From Streptomyces marinisediminis (GTDB lineage: Bacteria > Actinomycetota > Actinomycetes > Streptomycetales > Streptomycetaceae), in NCBI RefSeq assembly GCF_026262575.1, contig NZ_JAPKFL010000009.1, forward strand, positions 1 through 64,000: a stretch of DNA of 64,000 nucleotides. Direction: 5' to 3'. Numbering within the stretch: the stretch's first letter is position 1; every line of letters begins with the position of its first letter. Shown here piece by piece: positions 28,989 through 38,715 of this stretch. Under the pieces are notes generated by a model. It saw only the letters and a list, made by a program, of their open reading frames with translations. It had not been told where the DNA came from and did not search any database. Position numbers and translations under genes: made by a program.

Positions 28989-30782
28989 ATGCTCGACACC
29001 GCGGGGGAACGGGTTCCCGTGCCGGAAGGGACGCCGCAGTCCGCCTCCGACCCGCCGTGGCGGCGCGCCGGGCGCCACGCGCTGGCCGTCGCCGCCCGCC
29101 CGTACTGGGACCGGCGCGACGCGAGCTGGCTCGTGCGCCGCTGGCCCGACCTGACGGCCACGGCGGTGGCCACCGTCTTCTTCTGGCTGTCCCTGACCCC
29201 CTCCCTCGTCCCGCGCCCCTGGTACCTGCAGGGCGTCATCGGCGGCATCACCGCCGCGATCGGCTACGGGATCGGGTGCCTGCTGAGCTGGGCCGGCCCG
29301 GCCGTCGTGCGCTGGCGCGCCGGCCCCGAGACCCGGCGGCGCGTCAGAGCGCGGGCCTGGCAGGTCTACTGGGTGCTGAGCCTGTCGCTGACGGTCTTCC
29401 TGCTCGGCGAGAGCGCGCGGATGCAGCGGGAGCTGCGCGAGCTCCAGGGGCTGCCGCCCACCCTCACCTGGCACTCGATCATGATCACGCTGCTGGCGCT
29501 GGGGCTGTGCTGGTCGCTGCTGATCCTCGCGCGGCTGATCCGGCTGGGCACGCGCAAACTGATCACCGTGCTGCTGCGCTACGTGCCCCGGCCCGTCGCG
29601 GTCGTCTCCGGGCTGGCGATCAGCGTGCTGGTGGTGACGTTCGGCGCCAAGGACGTCGTCCTGGAGCGCGGGATCATCGACGTGGCGTCGCGCATCGCGG
29701 CCAACACCGACCGCAGCACCAAGGAGGGCGTCGTGCAGTCGGGCTCCCCGTACGTGTCGGGCAGCCCGCAGTCACTGATCGACTGGGACGACCTGGGCTA
29801 CCAGGGCCGCAACTTCACCGGCAGCGTGCTCACCGCCGAGCAGATCAGCGCCTTCACGGGCGAGGAGGCCAGCGCCCCGATCCGCGTCTACGTGGGCCGG
29901 GCGGCCGCCGAGAGCTACGCCGAGCAGGCCGCCCTCGCCATCGCCGAGCTGGAGCGCACCGGTGCCTTCGACCGCGAGGTGCTGGCCATCGCGGGCACCA
30001 CCGGCAGCGGGTGGATCGACGCGCGGACCGCGGAGCCCCTGGAGTACCTCTACAACGGCGACACGGCCATCGTCGCGCTGCAGTACTCCTACCTGCCGAG
30101 CTGGGTGTCGTTCGTGGTGGACCGCCAGGAGGCCGGCCGGGCCACGAGCGAGCTGGTCGCGGCCGTCCAGCAGCGGCTGGCCGAGCTCCCGGAGGAGGGG
30201 CGGCCGAAGCTGGTGGTGTTCGGCGAGTCCATGGGGGCGACGGCCGTCGAGGACTCCTTCGACGGCATCGCGGACCTGCTGGCCTCCACCGACGGGGCCC
30301 TGCTGGTGGGCCCGCCGCACTACAGCCCGATCTGGTCGGAGGTCACCGAGGCCCGCGACCCCGGCAGCCCGGTGTGGCGGCCGGTCTACGAGGACGGGGA
30401 ACACGTGCGCTTCGCCCAGTACCCGCAGCGCGACCTCGGGCGGCCGGAGGGCCCCTGGGGGTGGCCGCGCGTGGTGTACCTCCAGAACGCCTCCGACCCG
30501 ATCGTGTGGTGGTCACCGGACCTGGCGCTGCAACCGCCCGCGTGGCTGGACGAACCGCTGGGCCCGGGTGTGACCGACGAGGTCAACTGGTTCCCGTTCG
30601 TCACGTTCTGGCAGACGACGGTGGACATGGGCATGTCCTACGGCGTCGACGCGCCGCACGGGCACCGCTACGGCACCAACGCGGTCGAGGGCTGGGCCGC
30701 CGTCCTCCCCCCGGAGGGCTGGACGCACGCCGACACGCTGCGGCTGAAGGAGCACGCCGAGGCCCGGGAGTCGCCGTACTGA
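28989..30782 (+). CDS. Membrane-bound alpha/beta hydrolase (Abhydrolase_9 type)
   Basis: A 597-residue protein. The N-terminal half holds about five membrane segments (for example ATAVATVFFWLSLTPSLV and LISVLVVTFG-like stretches, residues 55-220). The C-terminal half is an alpha/beta hydrolase with nucleophile elbow GESMG (about residue 412), later Asp (NASDPIVWW) and a His near the end. This is the architecture of the PF15420/PF10081 family found across actinobacteria. A serine esterase or lipase role is plausible; substrate unknown. The 314-base upstream gap holds nothing I can support. Confidence 0.88.
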   Translation: MLDTAGERVPVPEGTPQSASDPPWRRAGRHALAVAARPYWDRRDASWLVRRWPDLTATAVATVFFWLSLTPSLVPRPWYLQGVIGGITAAIGYGIGCLLSWAGPAVVRWRAGPETRRRVRARAWQVYWVLSLSLTVFLLGESARMQRELRELQGLPPTLTWHSIMITLLALGLCWSLLILARLIRLGTRKLITVLLRYVPRPVAVVSGLAISVLVVTFGAKDVVLERGIIDVASRIAANTDRSTKEGVVQSGSPYVSGSPQSLIDWDDLGYQGRNFTGSVLTAEQISAFTGEEASAPIRVYVGRAAAESYAEQAALAIAELERTGAFDREVLAIAGTTGSGWIDARTAEPLEYLYNGDTAIVALQYSYLPSWVSFVVDRQEAGRATSELVAAVQQRLAELPEEGRPKLVVFGESMGATAVEDSFDGIADLLASTDGALLVGPPHYSPIWSEVTEARDPGSPVWRPVYEDGEHVRFAQYPQRDLGRPEGPWGWPRVVYLQNASDPIVWWSPDLALQPPAWLDEPLGPGVTDEVNWFPFVTFWQTTVDMGMSYGVDAPHGHRYGTNAVEGWAAVLPPEGWTHADTLRLKEHAEARESPY

Positions 30783-30824
30783 GCCGCGCCGGGCCCCGGT
30801 CGCGCCGGGCCCCGGGCCCGGCTC
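30781..30824. terminator. Convergent terminator, hydrolase / AI-2E gene
   Basis: GAGCC with CGGGCCC at 30781-30796 can pair with GGGCCCGGCTC at 30814-30824, with a 4-base bulge. It sits exactly between two converging genes. Confidence 0.5.
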
Positions 30825-32253
30825 ACGCGCCGGGCGGGCGGGCCGGGCCGCCGGGCTCCGGCCCGTCGGAGGGGCGGGAGAGGCGCCCCTCGCGCTCGGC
30901 GAGCTCGCGGGCGGCCTCCTGGGCGGGGTCGAGGGCGCCCAGCGGCTGCTCCGGGCTGCCGGGCATGGACGGCGGCATCGCGGGCGAGGCGTCCAGCGCC
31001 GTCGCCCCGTGCACCCGGCGCCCCGCGGGGTTGCGCTCCTCGGCGTAGGCGCGCAGGTAGCCGACGACGGTGTTGGTCACCGCCACCAGCGGCACCGCGA
31101 GGACGGCGCCCGGGATGCCCGCGAGGAGCGAGCCGCCGGTGACGCTCAGCACCACGGCCAGCGGGTGCACCTGCACCATGCGGCCCAGGATGAACGGCTG
31201 GAGCACGTGGCCCTCGATCTGCTGCACCAGCAGCACGATGCCGAGCACGAGCAGCGCGGTCACCGGCCCGTTGGTGACGAAGGCGACGACGACGGCCAGC
31301 GCGCCGGAGACGAACGCGCCGACCAGCGGCACGAACGCGGACAGGAACACGATCACCGCCAGCGGAACCGCCAGCGGCACGCCCAGAATCCAGATGCCCA
31401 GGCCGATGCCGATGGCGTCGATCATCGCCACTATCACCGTTCCGCGCACGTAGCCGGTGAGCGTGGTCCAGGCGCGCGGGCCCGCGCCCGCGACGCCCTC
31501 GCGGGCGCTGAGCGGCACGAAGTTCAGGCAGAACTGCCACACCCGGCGCCCGTCGTAGAGCAGGAAGAGGCAGACGAACGCCGCGAGCGCCGCGCCGCTG
31601 AGGAACGTCACCAGGTAGGAGGCGCCCTCCAGGCCCGCGGTGGTCAGGTCCTGGCTGTGCTCGCCGATCCACTGGTTGATCTGGTCGGTGAAGTCCCCGA
31701 GCTGGTCCTCGGTGACCTGGAACGGGCTGTTGAGGATCATGCGGCGCAGCTCGTCGATGCCGCCCTGGACCTGCCGGGTGAGGTCCTCCTGGTTCTCTAT
31801 GACCTGCCACACCACGAACCAGCCGATCAGCCCCATCACCGCGAAGCCGCTGACGAACGTGGCCGCCGTCGACAGGCCGCGGCCCAGGCCCCAGCGGCGC
31901 AGCCACGCCACCGTGGGCTGGAGCAGCGCGGTGATGAGCAGCCCGGCGGAGAAGGCGATGATCAGCAGGCTGATCGCGCCGACCACCTGGATGAGAACCC
32001 AGAAGACGCCCGCCAGCACCAGCAGCCGCCAGCCGGCCTCGGCGGCGACCCGGATGCCCCACGGGATGGCCTGCGCGGGCTCGTGCTGCCGCTGCGGGGG
32101 GTGCGGGGGCGGCGCGGCGGGGGCCTCGGGGGCCGGGGGGGCGCCGCCGTCCCGGGGGCCGGCTTCCCGCTCCCGCTGGGCGCGCTCCCGGTACTCCGCC
32201 ATCCGGGCGGCCATCCGGGACGCGGCGGTCCGCAGCCGTTCTCGTCCTGCCAT
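30823..32253 (-). CDS. AI-2E family transporter
   Basis: A 476-residue membrane protein from ATG 32253. A charged, Pro-rich cytoplasmic N-terminus (1-65) precedes about eight membrane segments, including WRLLVLAGVFWVLIQVVGAI and LLIIAFSAGLLITALLQPTV. The family motif region is VPLVGAFVSGALAVVVAF and QQIEGHVLQPFILGRMV. A disordered tail follows. Members export autoinducer-2 or sodium or are uncharacterised; the substrate here is not predictable. Confidence 0.9.
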   Translation of the reverse strand: MAGRERLRTAASRMAARMAEYRERAQREREAGPRDGGAPPAPEAPAAPPPHPPQRQHEPAQAIPWGIRVAAEAGWRLLVLAGVFWVLIQVVGAISLLIIAFSAGLLITALLQPTVAWLRRWGLGRGLSTAATFVSGFAVMGLIGWFVVWQVIENQEDLTRQVQGGIDELRRMILNSPFQVTEDQLGDFTDQINQWIGEHSQDLTTAGLEGASYLVTFLSGAALAAFVCLFLLYDGRRVWQFCLNFVPLSAREGVAGAGPRAWTTLTGYVRGTVIVAMIDAIGIGLGIWILGVPLAVPLAVIVFLSAFVPLVGAFVSGALAVVVAFVTNGPVTALLVLGIVLLVQQIEGHVLQPFILGRMVQVHPLAVVLSVTGGSLLAGIPGAVLAVPLVAVTNTVVGYLRAYAEERNPAGRRVHGATALDASPAMPPSMPGSPEQPLGALDPAQEAARELAEREGRLSRPSDGPEPGGPARPPGA

Positions 32254-32380
32254 CGTCTCGCCCTTCGCCCCCGCTCGAAGCCCGTCCTGTCCCACCGTGG
32301 GACGACAGTACCCGCCCGCGGGGTTGCGCACGGAACGGCGGCACGCGCGCGGCCCTCCCCGCGGCGGCGCGGAACGCGGC

Positions 32381-32413
32381 GTCGCCCCCACCCGGGCCGC
32401 GGGTGGGGGCGAC
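32381..32413 (-). terminator. Terminator of the SLT gene
   Basis: GTCGCCCCCACCC at 32381-32393 pairs perfectly with its complement at 32401-32413 across a 7-base loop, about 50 bases beyond the transglycosylase stop. Confidence 0.8.
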
Positions 32414-32448
32414 GTGATAGGCGATACGTGACACGTGATACGCGATAC
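32414..32448. repeat. Five tandem 7-bp repeats
   Basis: Directly abutting the terminator stem are GTGATAG, GCGATAC, GTGACAC, GTGATAC and GCGATAC, consensus GYGATAC, in head-to-tail order. Confidence 0.75.
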
Positions 32449-32465
32449 GCAGTGTGCGGTCCCGC

Positions 32466-33197
32466 TCAGTAGTAGTGGTTGGCCTGCCACCACTCCCAGG
32501 CGCCGCAGGGGCTGCCGTAGCGCTCGTTCATGTAGTTCAGGCCCCACTTGATCTGCGTGGCCGGATTGGTGCGCCAGTCCGCGCCCACCGAGGACATCTT
32601 GGAGGCGGGGTAGGCCTGGACGAGCCCGTAGGCGCCCGAGGAGGGGTTCGTCGCCGTGTAGTCCCAACCGCTCTCGCGCGTGACGATGTTGGAGAAGCAC
32701 TGGAACTGGCCGCCGCCGACGATCTGCTGGGCCATCGCCTTGACCTCGGCGACCGAGTAGGAGGACTGCTGCGGGAACGAGGCGTCGGTGCGGCCGGCGC
32801 CGCGACTGGCGGCCTCGGCCGCCTCCTCGCGCTCCTTGGCCTCCCGCTCGGCCTTCTCCCGGGCCTCCTTGGCCCTGCGCTCCGCCTCGGCCTGCTCCTT
32901 CTTGGCCTGGGCGTCCTTGGCGGCCTGCTGCCGGGCGCTCTCCGCGGCGGACCGCTGCTCGGCGGCGTTGGCGGCGTCCGACTGCCGGTCGGCCTGCTGC
33001 GTCAGGGAGGCGGTCTGCACCTGGGTGTTGCCGTCGACGGGCAGGTCGGCGAGCAGCGTCGCTTCGGAGGCGGCGAGCTCGACCGGCTCTGCCGCGCCCT
33101 GCTGGCTCCCGGAGGCCACTCCGACGACGGCGCCGACGGTGGTGACCGCGGTGGCGGACGCCACGGCGAATCCCCGGATCGAAATCCGAGCAGTCAC
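32466..33197 (-). CDS. Secreted SLT-type transglycosylase
   Basis: A 243-residue protein from GTG 33197 with AAGGAA upstream. An N-terminal signal-like segment (GFAVASATAVTTVGAVVGVASG) precedes a long charged coiled coil (about 60-130, repeated REAKEKA-type patterns). The C-terminal lysozyme-like domain has NIVTRESGWDYTATNPSSGAYGLVQAYPASKM and IKWGLNYMNERYGSPCGAWEWW. The catalytic Glu is in TRESGW. It cuts peptidoglycan glycan strands outside the cell, probably during growth or spore wall remodelling. Confidence 0.92.
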   Translation of the reverse strand: MTARISIRGFAVASATAVTTVGAVVGVASGSQQGAAEPVELAASEATLLADLPVDGNTQVQTASLTQQADRQSDAANAAEQRSAAESARQQAAKDAQAKKEQAEAERRAKEAREKAEREAKEREEAAEAASRGAGRTDASFPQQSSYSVAEVKAMAQQIVGGGQFQCFSNIVTRESGWDYTATNPSSGAYGLVQAYPASKMSSVGADWRTNPATQIKWGLNYMNERYGSPCGAWEWWQANHYY

Positions 33198-33966
33198 ACA
33201 GTTTCCTTCCACAGTTGCCCGCGGTGGTGACCCCGCGGGCGCAATCGTGCCCCTGGCACTGACCTCCGTCCGTACATGTGCGTACATGGCCACAGGAGGT
33301 GCTGGCCCGTGGGTCCCCGCGAGCGGGGAGTCCGCGTGGTGCTTTCGGGCGGCATACGGCGGTGGTGGCTGTTGAGTTGTGTGGTGCTGCACCCCGGGGG
33401 GTGCGGGGGGCCGTATGCGGGGCCTGACAGGACCCACACCCTGCCGGAACCCGAGGGACGATGGCAATTCCGGGTTACGTGGGAAAGCTCACATCCCGTT
33501 TGAGCCGCGAGTGTTGCGGAAAAACGAGCGTAGCCGGACCGGGCCCGGCTACGCTGCCCCGCCGCCCGACGGCGTGTCATGTGGGTTTGTCGCGTGGTGA
33601 GTTACTTCGCCCACCACGGGCCTTTCATCACCCTTTCCTTACGTATGCCGCTTTCCCGGACGCGGGTGCGGTACGCCGCGAACCACCGCCCGCGCGGCGC
33701 CGCGAGCGGACGGTGGCCAGTCGGCCGACCGGCCGCACAGCGCCACGAGCGACGGCCGGACGCCCGGCACCACGAGCGGCCCCGTGCGCGCCCGGGACGC
33801 GCGGCGCCGCGCGGGTACCGGCGCGCGGCCGGACGCGGGGCGCCGCCCCGGCCCGCTCCCCCGCCCGCGCGGCATCCACCGCCGTCCGGCACCCCCGCCC
33901 GGCCCCGCGCCCACCCGGCGGCGGTGCGCGGAGCCGTGCGGCGGGCGCGGCGGCACGGCCCGTGCC
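33198..33966. other. Long non-coding gap upstream of the SLT gene
   Basis: 769 bases. The proximal half (33198-33560) is less GC-rich, with repeated ACATG words near 33275, and must carry the transglycosylase promoter and leader. I looked for the usual actinomycete wall-hydrolase riboswitch (ydaO/c-di-AMP) and could not see its conserved blocks. The distal half is GC-rich without ribosome sites. Confidence 0.5.
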
Positions 33967-34130
33967 AGTGCCGCGTCAGTCAGGGTTTGCCCGTTAAGGA
34001 GCGGCGTCCGGTGCGGTGCATCGCAAGGCGCCGGATCGGCCTCGTAGTGGGCCTACTCGGTCGATTCGGCAACGCCGCGAGGCGCCGTGCCGGGCGTCGC
34101 GACGGGGCAAACCCTGGCTGATGCGGCACT
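33967..34130. mobile_element. MITE-like element, 164 bp
   Basis: Terminal inverted repeats of 26 bp (33967-33992 and 34105-34130) differ at only two positions. Both ends begin AGTGCCGC and contain TCAGNCAGGGTTTGCCC. The 112-bp interior has no ORF and contains a CGTAG/CCTAC-type hairpin. The flanks CCAG and CTAG could be a diverged 4-bp target duplication if the element proper starts at TGCCGC. This is what a non-autonomous derivative of an insertion sequence looks like. Confidence 0.8.
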
Positions 34131-35457
34131 AGAGCCGCCCCTCCTCCAGCATCTCGGTCACCAGGGCCGCGATCGGCGAGCGCTCGGACCGGGTCAGCGT
34201 GACGTGGGCGAACAGCGGGTGGCCCTTGAGCTTCTCCACCACCGCCACCACGCCGTCGTACCGGCCGACGCGCAGGTTGTCGCGCTGGGCCACGTCGTGG
34301 GTGAGCACCACCCGGGAGTCCTGGCCGATCCGGGAGAGCACCGTCAGCAGCACGTTCCGCTCCAGGGACTGGGCCTCGTCGACGATGACGAAGGCGTCGT
34401 GCAGCGAGCGGCCTCTGATGTGGGTCAGCGGCAGCACCTCCAGCATGCCGCGCGCGACGACCTCCTCGATCACCTCGCGCGAGGTCACCGCCGAGAGGGT
34501 GTCGAAGACGGCCTGCGCCCACGGGTTCATCTTCTCGTCGGCGGTGCCCGGCAGGTAGCCCAGGTCCTGGCCGCCGACGGCGTACAGCGGCCGGAAGACC
34601 ATCACCTTGCGGTGCTGGCGCCGTTCGAGCACGGCCTCCAGCCCGGCGCACAGCGCCAGCGCGGACTTGCCGGTGCCGGCCCGGCCGCCGAGCGAGACGA
34701 TGCCCACGTCCGGGTCGAGCAGCAGGTCCAGCGCGACGCGCTGCTCGGCGCTGCGCCCGTGGATGCCGAACGCCTCGCGGTCGCCGCGCACCAGGCGCAC
34801 CCGCCCGTCGGCCGTGACGCGCCCCAGCGCACGCCCCTTCTCCGAGTGCAGCACCAGGCCGGTGTGCACCGGCAGCCCGTCCGCCTGCGGCACCGCGACG
34901 GTGTCGGCGCCCTCCGGCGCGAACAGCTCGTCGATCGCGTCCCCGGGGAGCGTCAGCTCGCTCATGCCCGTCCAGCCGGAGTCGGTGATGGCGAGCTCGG
35001 CCCGGTACTCCTCGGCCAGCAGGCCGAGCGAGGACGCCTTGATCCGCAGCGGCAGGTCCTTGGAGACGACGGTGACGTCGTACCCCTCGGCCTGGAGGTT
35101 GCGGGCGACGGCGAGGATGCGCGAGTCGTTGTCGCCCAGCCGGAAGCCGGCCGGCAGCAGACCCGGGTCGGAGTGGTTCAGCTCCACCCGCAGGGTGCCG
35201 CCGAGCTCTCCGATGGGGACGGGCGCGTCGAGCCGCCCGTACCTGACCCGGTACTCATCCAGCCTCCGCAGGGCCTGCCGGGCGAAGTAGCCCAGCTCCG
35301 GGTGGTGGCGCTTGGCCTCCAGCTCCGTGACCACCACCACGGGGAGCACGACCTCGTGCTCGTCGAAGCGGGCCATGGCCGCCGGGTCGGCGAGCAGGAC
35401 GCTGGTGTCGACGACGTAGGTGCGCCGGTCGTTGTCGCGGCGCTTCTTGCTGGTCAC
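34129..35457 (-). CDS. PhoH family ATPase with PIN domain (PhoH2/YlaK type)
   Basis: A 442-residue protein from GTG 35457. An N-terminal PIN nuclease domain ([11 protein letters not shown] with Asp17, then LEAKRHH and [10 protein letters not shown]) is fused to a PhoH P-loop ATPase. Walker A is [10 protein letters not shown] (about 256) and Walker B is [10 protein letters not shown] (about 355). PhoH2 proteins act as ATP-driven ribonucleases in mycobacteria. The stop codon TAG lies at the very end of the MITE-like inverted repeat, so the element set or abuts the end of this gene. Confidence 0.92.
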   Translation of the reverse strand: MTSKKRRDNDRRTYVVDTSVLLADPAAMARFDEHEVVLPVVVVTELEAKRHHPELGYFARQALRRLDEYRVRYGRLDAPVPIGELGGTLRVELNHSDPGLLPAGFRLGDNDSRILAVARNLQAEGYDVTVVSKDLPLRIKASSLGLLAEEYRAELAITDSGWTGMSELTLPGDAIDELFAPEGADTVAVPQADGLPVHTGLVLHSEKGRALGRVTADGRVRLVRGDREAFGIHGRSAEQRVALDLLLDPDVGIVSLGGRAGTGKSALALCAGLEAVLERRQHRKVMVFRPLYAVGGQDLGYLPGTADEKMNPWAQAVFDTLSAVTSREVIEEVVARGMLEVLPLTHIRGRSLHDAFVIVDEAQSLERNVLLTVLSRIGQDSRVVLTHDVAQRDNLRVGRYDGVVAVVEKLKGHPLFAHVTLTRSERSPIAALVTEMLEEGRL

Positions 35458-35770
35458 CACGGATGGACGAACCCCCTCGGACGAGGATGGTGCGCGGCGT
35501 CCGCTGCACGCGTGCCGCTGCGGAACGGGCCGGGCCGACCGCCGCTGCCGCGGGCCGGACACCGGCCCTCCGCGTTCCGCGCCCCGCGGTGCGGTGCGCC
35601 GTCCGTGGCTAGCAAAGGGCCTCCCGGTGGCCGGAACCCTCCCGCGGGCTCCGGCTGCCAGGGATATTCCCTTTTCGCGATCCGGCCATGCGAACCCGTT
35701 GGGTCCGCCGGGTGAACGTCTCGCACCCAGTCGGCCACGCCGCCGGCTGCGCCGGGTCCCGCCGGGCGGC

Positions 35771-36538
35771 TCAGCCTCCGTAGCGGCGGTGCCGCGCGGC
35801 GTAGTCGCGCAGGGCGCGCAGGAAGTCGACCTTGCGGAACGCGGGCCAGAAGACGTCGCAGAAGTGGTACTCCGAGTGCGCGCTCTGCCACAGCATGAAC
35901 CCCGAGAGCCGCTGCTCCCCGCTGGTCCGGATCACCAGGTCGGGGTCGGGCTGGCCGCGGGTGTAGAGGTGTTCGGCTATGTCGTCCAGGGTCAGCGTGT
36001 CGGCCAGGTCGGACAGCGTCTGGCCGCGCAGGGCCCGCTCGGCCAGCAGCGAGCGCACCGCGTCGGTGATCTCCTGGCGCCCGCCGTAGCCGACGGCGAC
36101 GTTGACCAGGATGCCGGTGCGGTCCTCGGTCTCGGCCTGCGCCTCCTTGAGCACCCGCTGCGTGTGGTCGGGCAGCAGGTCGGGCGTGCCGACGTGGTGG
36201 ACGCGCCAGCGCCCGTCGGCGGCCAGCTCGCGCACGGTGTCCTCGATGATGCCCAGCAGCGGCGTCAGCTCGGCCGGGGGCCGGTCGAGGTTGTCGGTGG
36301 ACAGCAGCCACAGGGTGACCACCTCGACGTCCGTCTCCGCGCACCAGCTCAGCAGCTCGCGGATCTTCTCCGCGCCCGCCCGGTGGCCCTCCACCGTCGT
36401 CCCGCCGGACGCCTTCGCCCAGCGCCGGTTGCCGTCGAGGATGACGCCGATGTGCTTGGGCACCTGGCGGGGGTCGAGGTGGCCTTCCACCCGGCGGGAG
36501 TAGAGGCGCACCACCAGGCGGCGCAGCGTGTCCTTCAT
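35771..36538 (-). CDS. Isoprenyl (cis-prenyl) transferase
   Basis: A 255-residue cytoplasmic enzyme of the UppS family. The catalytic Asp35 is in ILDGNRRWA, and the C-terminal signature is [16 protein letters not shown]. It condenses IPP onto allylic diphosphates in cis configuration. The N-terminus [17 protein letters not shown] resembles the short-chain Z-farnesyl diphosphate synthases of actinomycetes as much as the undecaprenyl enzyme, so chain length is open. ATG 36538. Confidence 0.93.
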   Translation of the reverse strand: MKDTLRRLVVRLYSRRVEGHLDPRQVPKHIGVILDGNRRWAKASGGTTVEGHRAGAEKIRELLSWCAETDVEVVTLWLLSTDNLDRPPAELTPLLGIIEDTVRELAADGRWRVHHVGTPDLLPDHTQRVLKEAQAETEDRTGILVNVAVGYGGRQEITDAVRSLLAERALRGQTLSDLADTLTLDDIAEHLYTRGQPDPDLVIRTSGEQRLSGFMLWQSAHSEYHFCDVFWPAFRKVDFLRALRDYAARHRRYGG

Positions 36539-36721
36539 GTGAGCAGTCGGCCCCTTCCATGCTGCCGCGTCCCAAGCCGAGGGAAGCCTAACGCCAGTTC
36601 GGGTGACGGGACGCCCGGCGCGTGTCACAGCTCTGTGATAGCCCGACGCCGCGCCCCACCTGGCCTTCCGCCCGCACCGGACCGGCCGGTACCGTCCGCG
36701 CCGCGTGATAGGCAGGGGAAC

Positions 36722-37774
36722 ATGACGAGCACCTCCGAACCCGTGCACTACCGGGCCGCCGACACCCGCTACGACGCGATGGAGTACCGCCGCAGCGGGC
36801 GCAGCGGTCTGAAGCTGCCGGCCATCTCACTGGGCCTGTGGCACAACTTCGGCGACGACCGCGCCCTGGACACCCAGCGGGCCATCCTGCGCCGCGCCTT
36901 CGACCTGGGCGTCACCCACTTCGACCTGGCCAACAACTACGGCCCGCCGCCGGGCGCCGCGGAGGCGAACTTCGGCAAGCTGCTCGCCCAGGACTTCCGG
37001 CGCTACCGCGACGAGCTGGTCGTCTCCACCAAGGCGGGCTACCTCATGCACCCCGGCCCGTACGGGGAGTGGGGCTCGCGCAAGTACCTGCTGTCCTCGC
37101 TGGACGCCTCGCTGCGCCGGACGGGCCTGGAGTACGTCGACGTGTTCTACTCCCACCGCTTCGACCCCGACACGCCGCTGGAGGAGACGATGGGCGCGCT
37201 GGCGTCCGCCGTGCACCAGGGCAAGGCGCTCTACGTGGGCCTGTCGTCGTACAACGCCGCGCGCACCCGGGAGGCGGCGGCGCTGCTGCGCGGGATGGGC
37301 GTGCGGCCGCTCATCCACCAGCCGTCCTACTCGATGATCAACCGCTGGACGGAGGAGGACGGGCTGCTGGACACCCTCGCCGACGAGGGCATGGGCTGCA
37401 TCTCCTTCGCGCCGCTCGCCCAGGGCCTGCTCACCGACAAGTACCTCCACGGCATCCCCGAGGGCTCCCGGGCCAGCCGGGGCACCTCGCTCGACCCGGG
37501 GCTGCTCACCGACGAGGTCGTGGCGCGGCTGCGCAGCCTGAACGCGCTGGCCGAGCGGCGCGGGCAGAGCCTGGCGCAGCTCGCCCTGACCTGGGTGCTG
37601 CGGGACCCGCGCATGACGTCGGCGCTCATCGGGGCGAGCAGCGTGGCGCAGTTGGAGGCGAACGTCGAGGCGCTGACGGGCGCGCCCCTGACGCCCGAGG
37701 AGCTGGCCGAGATCGACCGCCACGCGGTGTCGGCACCGGGGACGAACATCTGGGCCCGCAGCAGCCAGGGGTGA
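36722..37774 (+). CDS. Aldo-keto reductase (YghZ / glyceraldehyde-phosphate reductase type)
   Basis: A 350-residue NADPH-dependent reductase. The catalytic tetrad is visible: Asp68 (FDLANNYG), Tyr73, Lys104 (VSTKAGYLM) and His in YSHRFDPD. The PYGEWGSRKYLLSSLDASLRRTGLEYVDVFY block and the NADP-binding tail GASSVAQLEANV fit the L-glyceraldehyde 3-phosphate reductase/MgrA subfamily, which also detoxifies methylglyoxal. ATG 36722 with AGGCAGGGGA upstream. A strong hairpin follows. Confidence 0.92.
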   Translation: MTSTSEPVHYRAADTRYDAMEYRRSGRSGLKLPAISLGLWHNFGDDRALDTQRAILRRAFDLGVTHFDLANNYGPPPGAAEANFGKLLAQDFRRYRDELVVSTKAGYLMHPGPYGEWGSRKYLLSSLDASLRRTGLEYVDVFYSHRFDPDTPLEETMGALASAVHQGKALYVGLSSYNAARTREAAALLRGMGVRPLIHQPSYSMINRWTEEDGLLDTLADEGMGCISFAPLAQGLLTDKYLHGIPEGSRASRGTSLDPGLLTDEVVARLRSLNALAERRGQSLAQLALTWVLRDPRMTSALIGASSVAQLEANVEALTGAPLTPEELAEIDRHAVSAPGTNIWARSSQG

Positions 37775-37827
37775 CACCGGAGCGCCGGGGGGCGCGCGGG
37801 AGTGCGGGCGCGGTGGGCACGAAAAGC

Positions 37828-37860
37828 GGGCCGGTCCGTGGGGGGGATACGGACCGGCCC
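37828..37860. terminator. Convergent terminator AKR / prepilin peptidase
   Basis: GGGCCGGTCCGT (37828-37839) pairs perfectly with ACGGACCGGCCC (37849-37860). On the + strand it is followed by GAGGGGGGGTTT. Confidence 0.88.
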
Positions 37861-37919
37861 GAGGGGGGGTTTCCACCATAGCCCCTTCGCGGGGGTGCTC
37901 CGTGCACCTCGGCGGAATT

Positions 37920-38648
37920 TCATGCTCCGAGCCCGCCGGCGGCCACCCCCAGCAGCGTCCCGACGATCATGAAGGGGCCGAAGGGGAGCGGCGTCCGGCG
38001 TTTCGCCCGGCCGAACCCGATCAGCACCAGCCCGTACGTCGCGCCCAACACGAACGCGGTGTACGTGCCGCCCAGCACCAGCGGCCACCCGTACCACCCG
38101 AGGGCGACGCCGCAGGCGGCGGCGAGCTTGACGTCGCCGAACCCCATGCCGCGCGGATGGATGAGGAACAGCACCCCGTACCCCGCGCACAGCGCCGCGC
38201 CGCCCAGCAGCGCGCGCGGCCAGTCGCCCCCCGCCCCGGGCAGGAGCGCCGCCACCCCCAGCAGCGCCGCGGCGGCCCCCGCGAGCGGCAGGGTCAGCAC
38301 GTCCGGCAGCCGGTGCACGGCCAGGTCGACGGTGGCGAGCAGCACCAGCGGCGGGGCCAGCAGCAGCCACACCGCCAGCTCCGGTCGCGGCCCGACGGCG
38401 GCGGCCAGCCCCGCGCAGACGGCCGCCGTCGGCACCGCGAGCCACCGGCGCGCGATCCCGTAGGCCGGTCCCGCGCACTGCGGGCAGCGCCCCGGCCCCG
38501 CCCACCCGGCGAGCGGGTGCCCCGCCGGGCACGTCGCGCGCCACGCCCGTCCGGTCGGCACCGAGAGCCGGTACGCGGGCCGCACCAGCGCTCCTCCGGC
38601 CACGGCCCCGTACCCGGCCGCCAGCAGCACACTCCCCGGCTCTCCCAC
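37920..38648 (-). CDS. A24 family prepilin peptidase
   Basis: A 242-residue membrane aspartic protease. Catalytic aspartates are in LLATVDLAVHRLPD and in the GxGD-type motif GMGFGDVKLA. A Cys cluster (RATCPAGH, RCPQCAG) at residues 40-58 resembles the zinc-binding loop of bifunctional enzymes. About six further hydrophobic segments. It would cleave Flp and TadE-type leader peptides; the Tad locus lies 6-15 kb away on the same strand. GTG start. Confidence 0.9.
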   Translation of the reverse strand: MGEPGSVLLAAGYGAVAGGALVRPAYRLSVPTGRAWRATCPAGHPLAGWAGPGRCPQCAGPAYGIARRWLAVPTAAVCAGLAAAVGPRPELAVWLLLAPPLVLLATVDLAVHRLPDVLTLPLAGAAAALLGVAALLPGAGGDWPRALLGGAALCAGYGVLFLIHPRGMGFGDVKLAAACGVALGWYGWPLVLGGTYTAFVLGATYGLVLIGFGRAKRRTPLPFGPFMIVGTLLGVAAGGLGA

Positions 38649-38715
38649 ACCGCGAGCCTACGGCCGCCCCGGCGGACCACCGCGAACTCCCCGCGCCTGC
38701 GCCATAATCGGCGGC

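Noticed and set aside
33198..33560. ydaO/c-di-AMP riboswitch upstream of the SLT transglycosylase
   Set aside because: Such riboswitches are common before actinomycete wall hydrolase genes, but I could not find the conserved blocks on the minus strand here.
36102..36503. A 133-residue + strand ORF inside the prenyltransferase gene
   Set aside because: Antisense shadow of a clear UppS-family gene; serine/arginine-rich with no domain.
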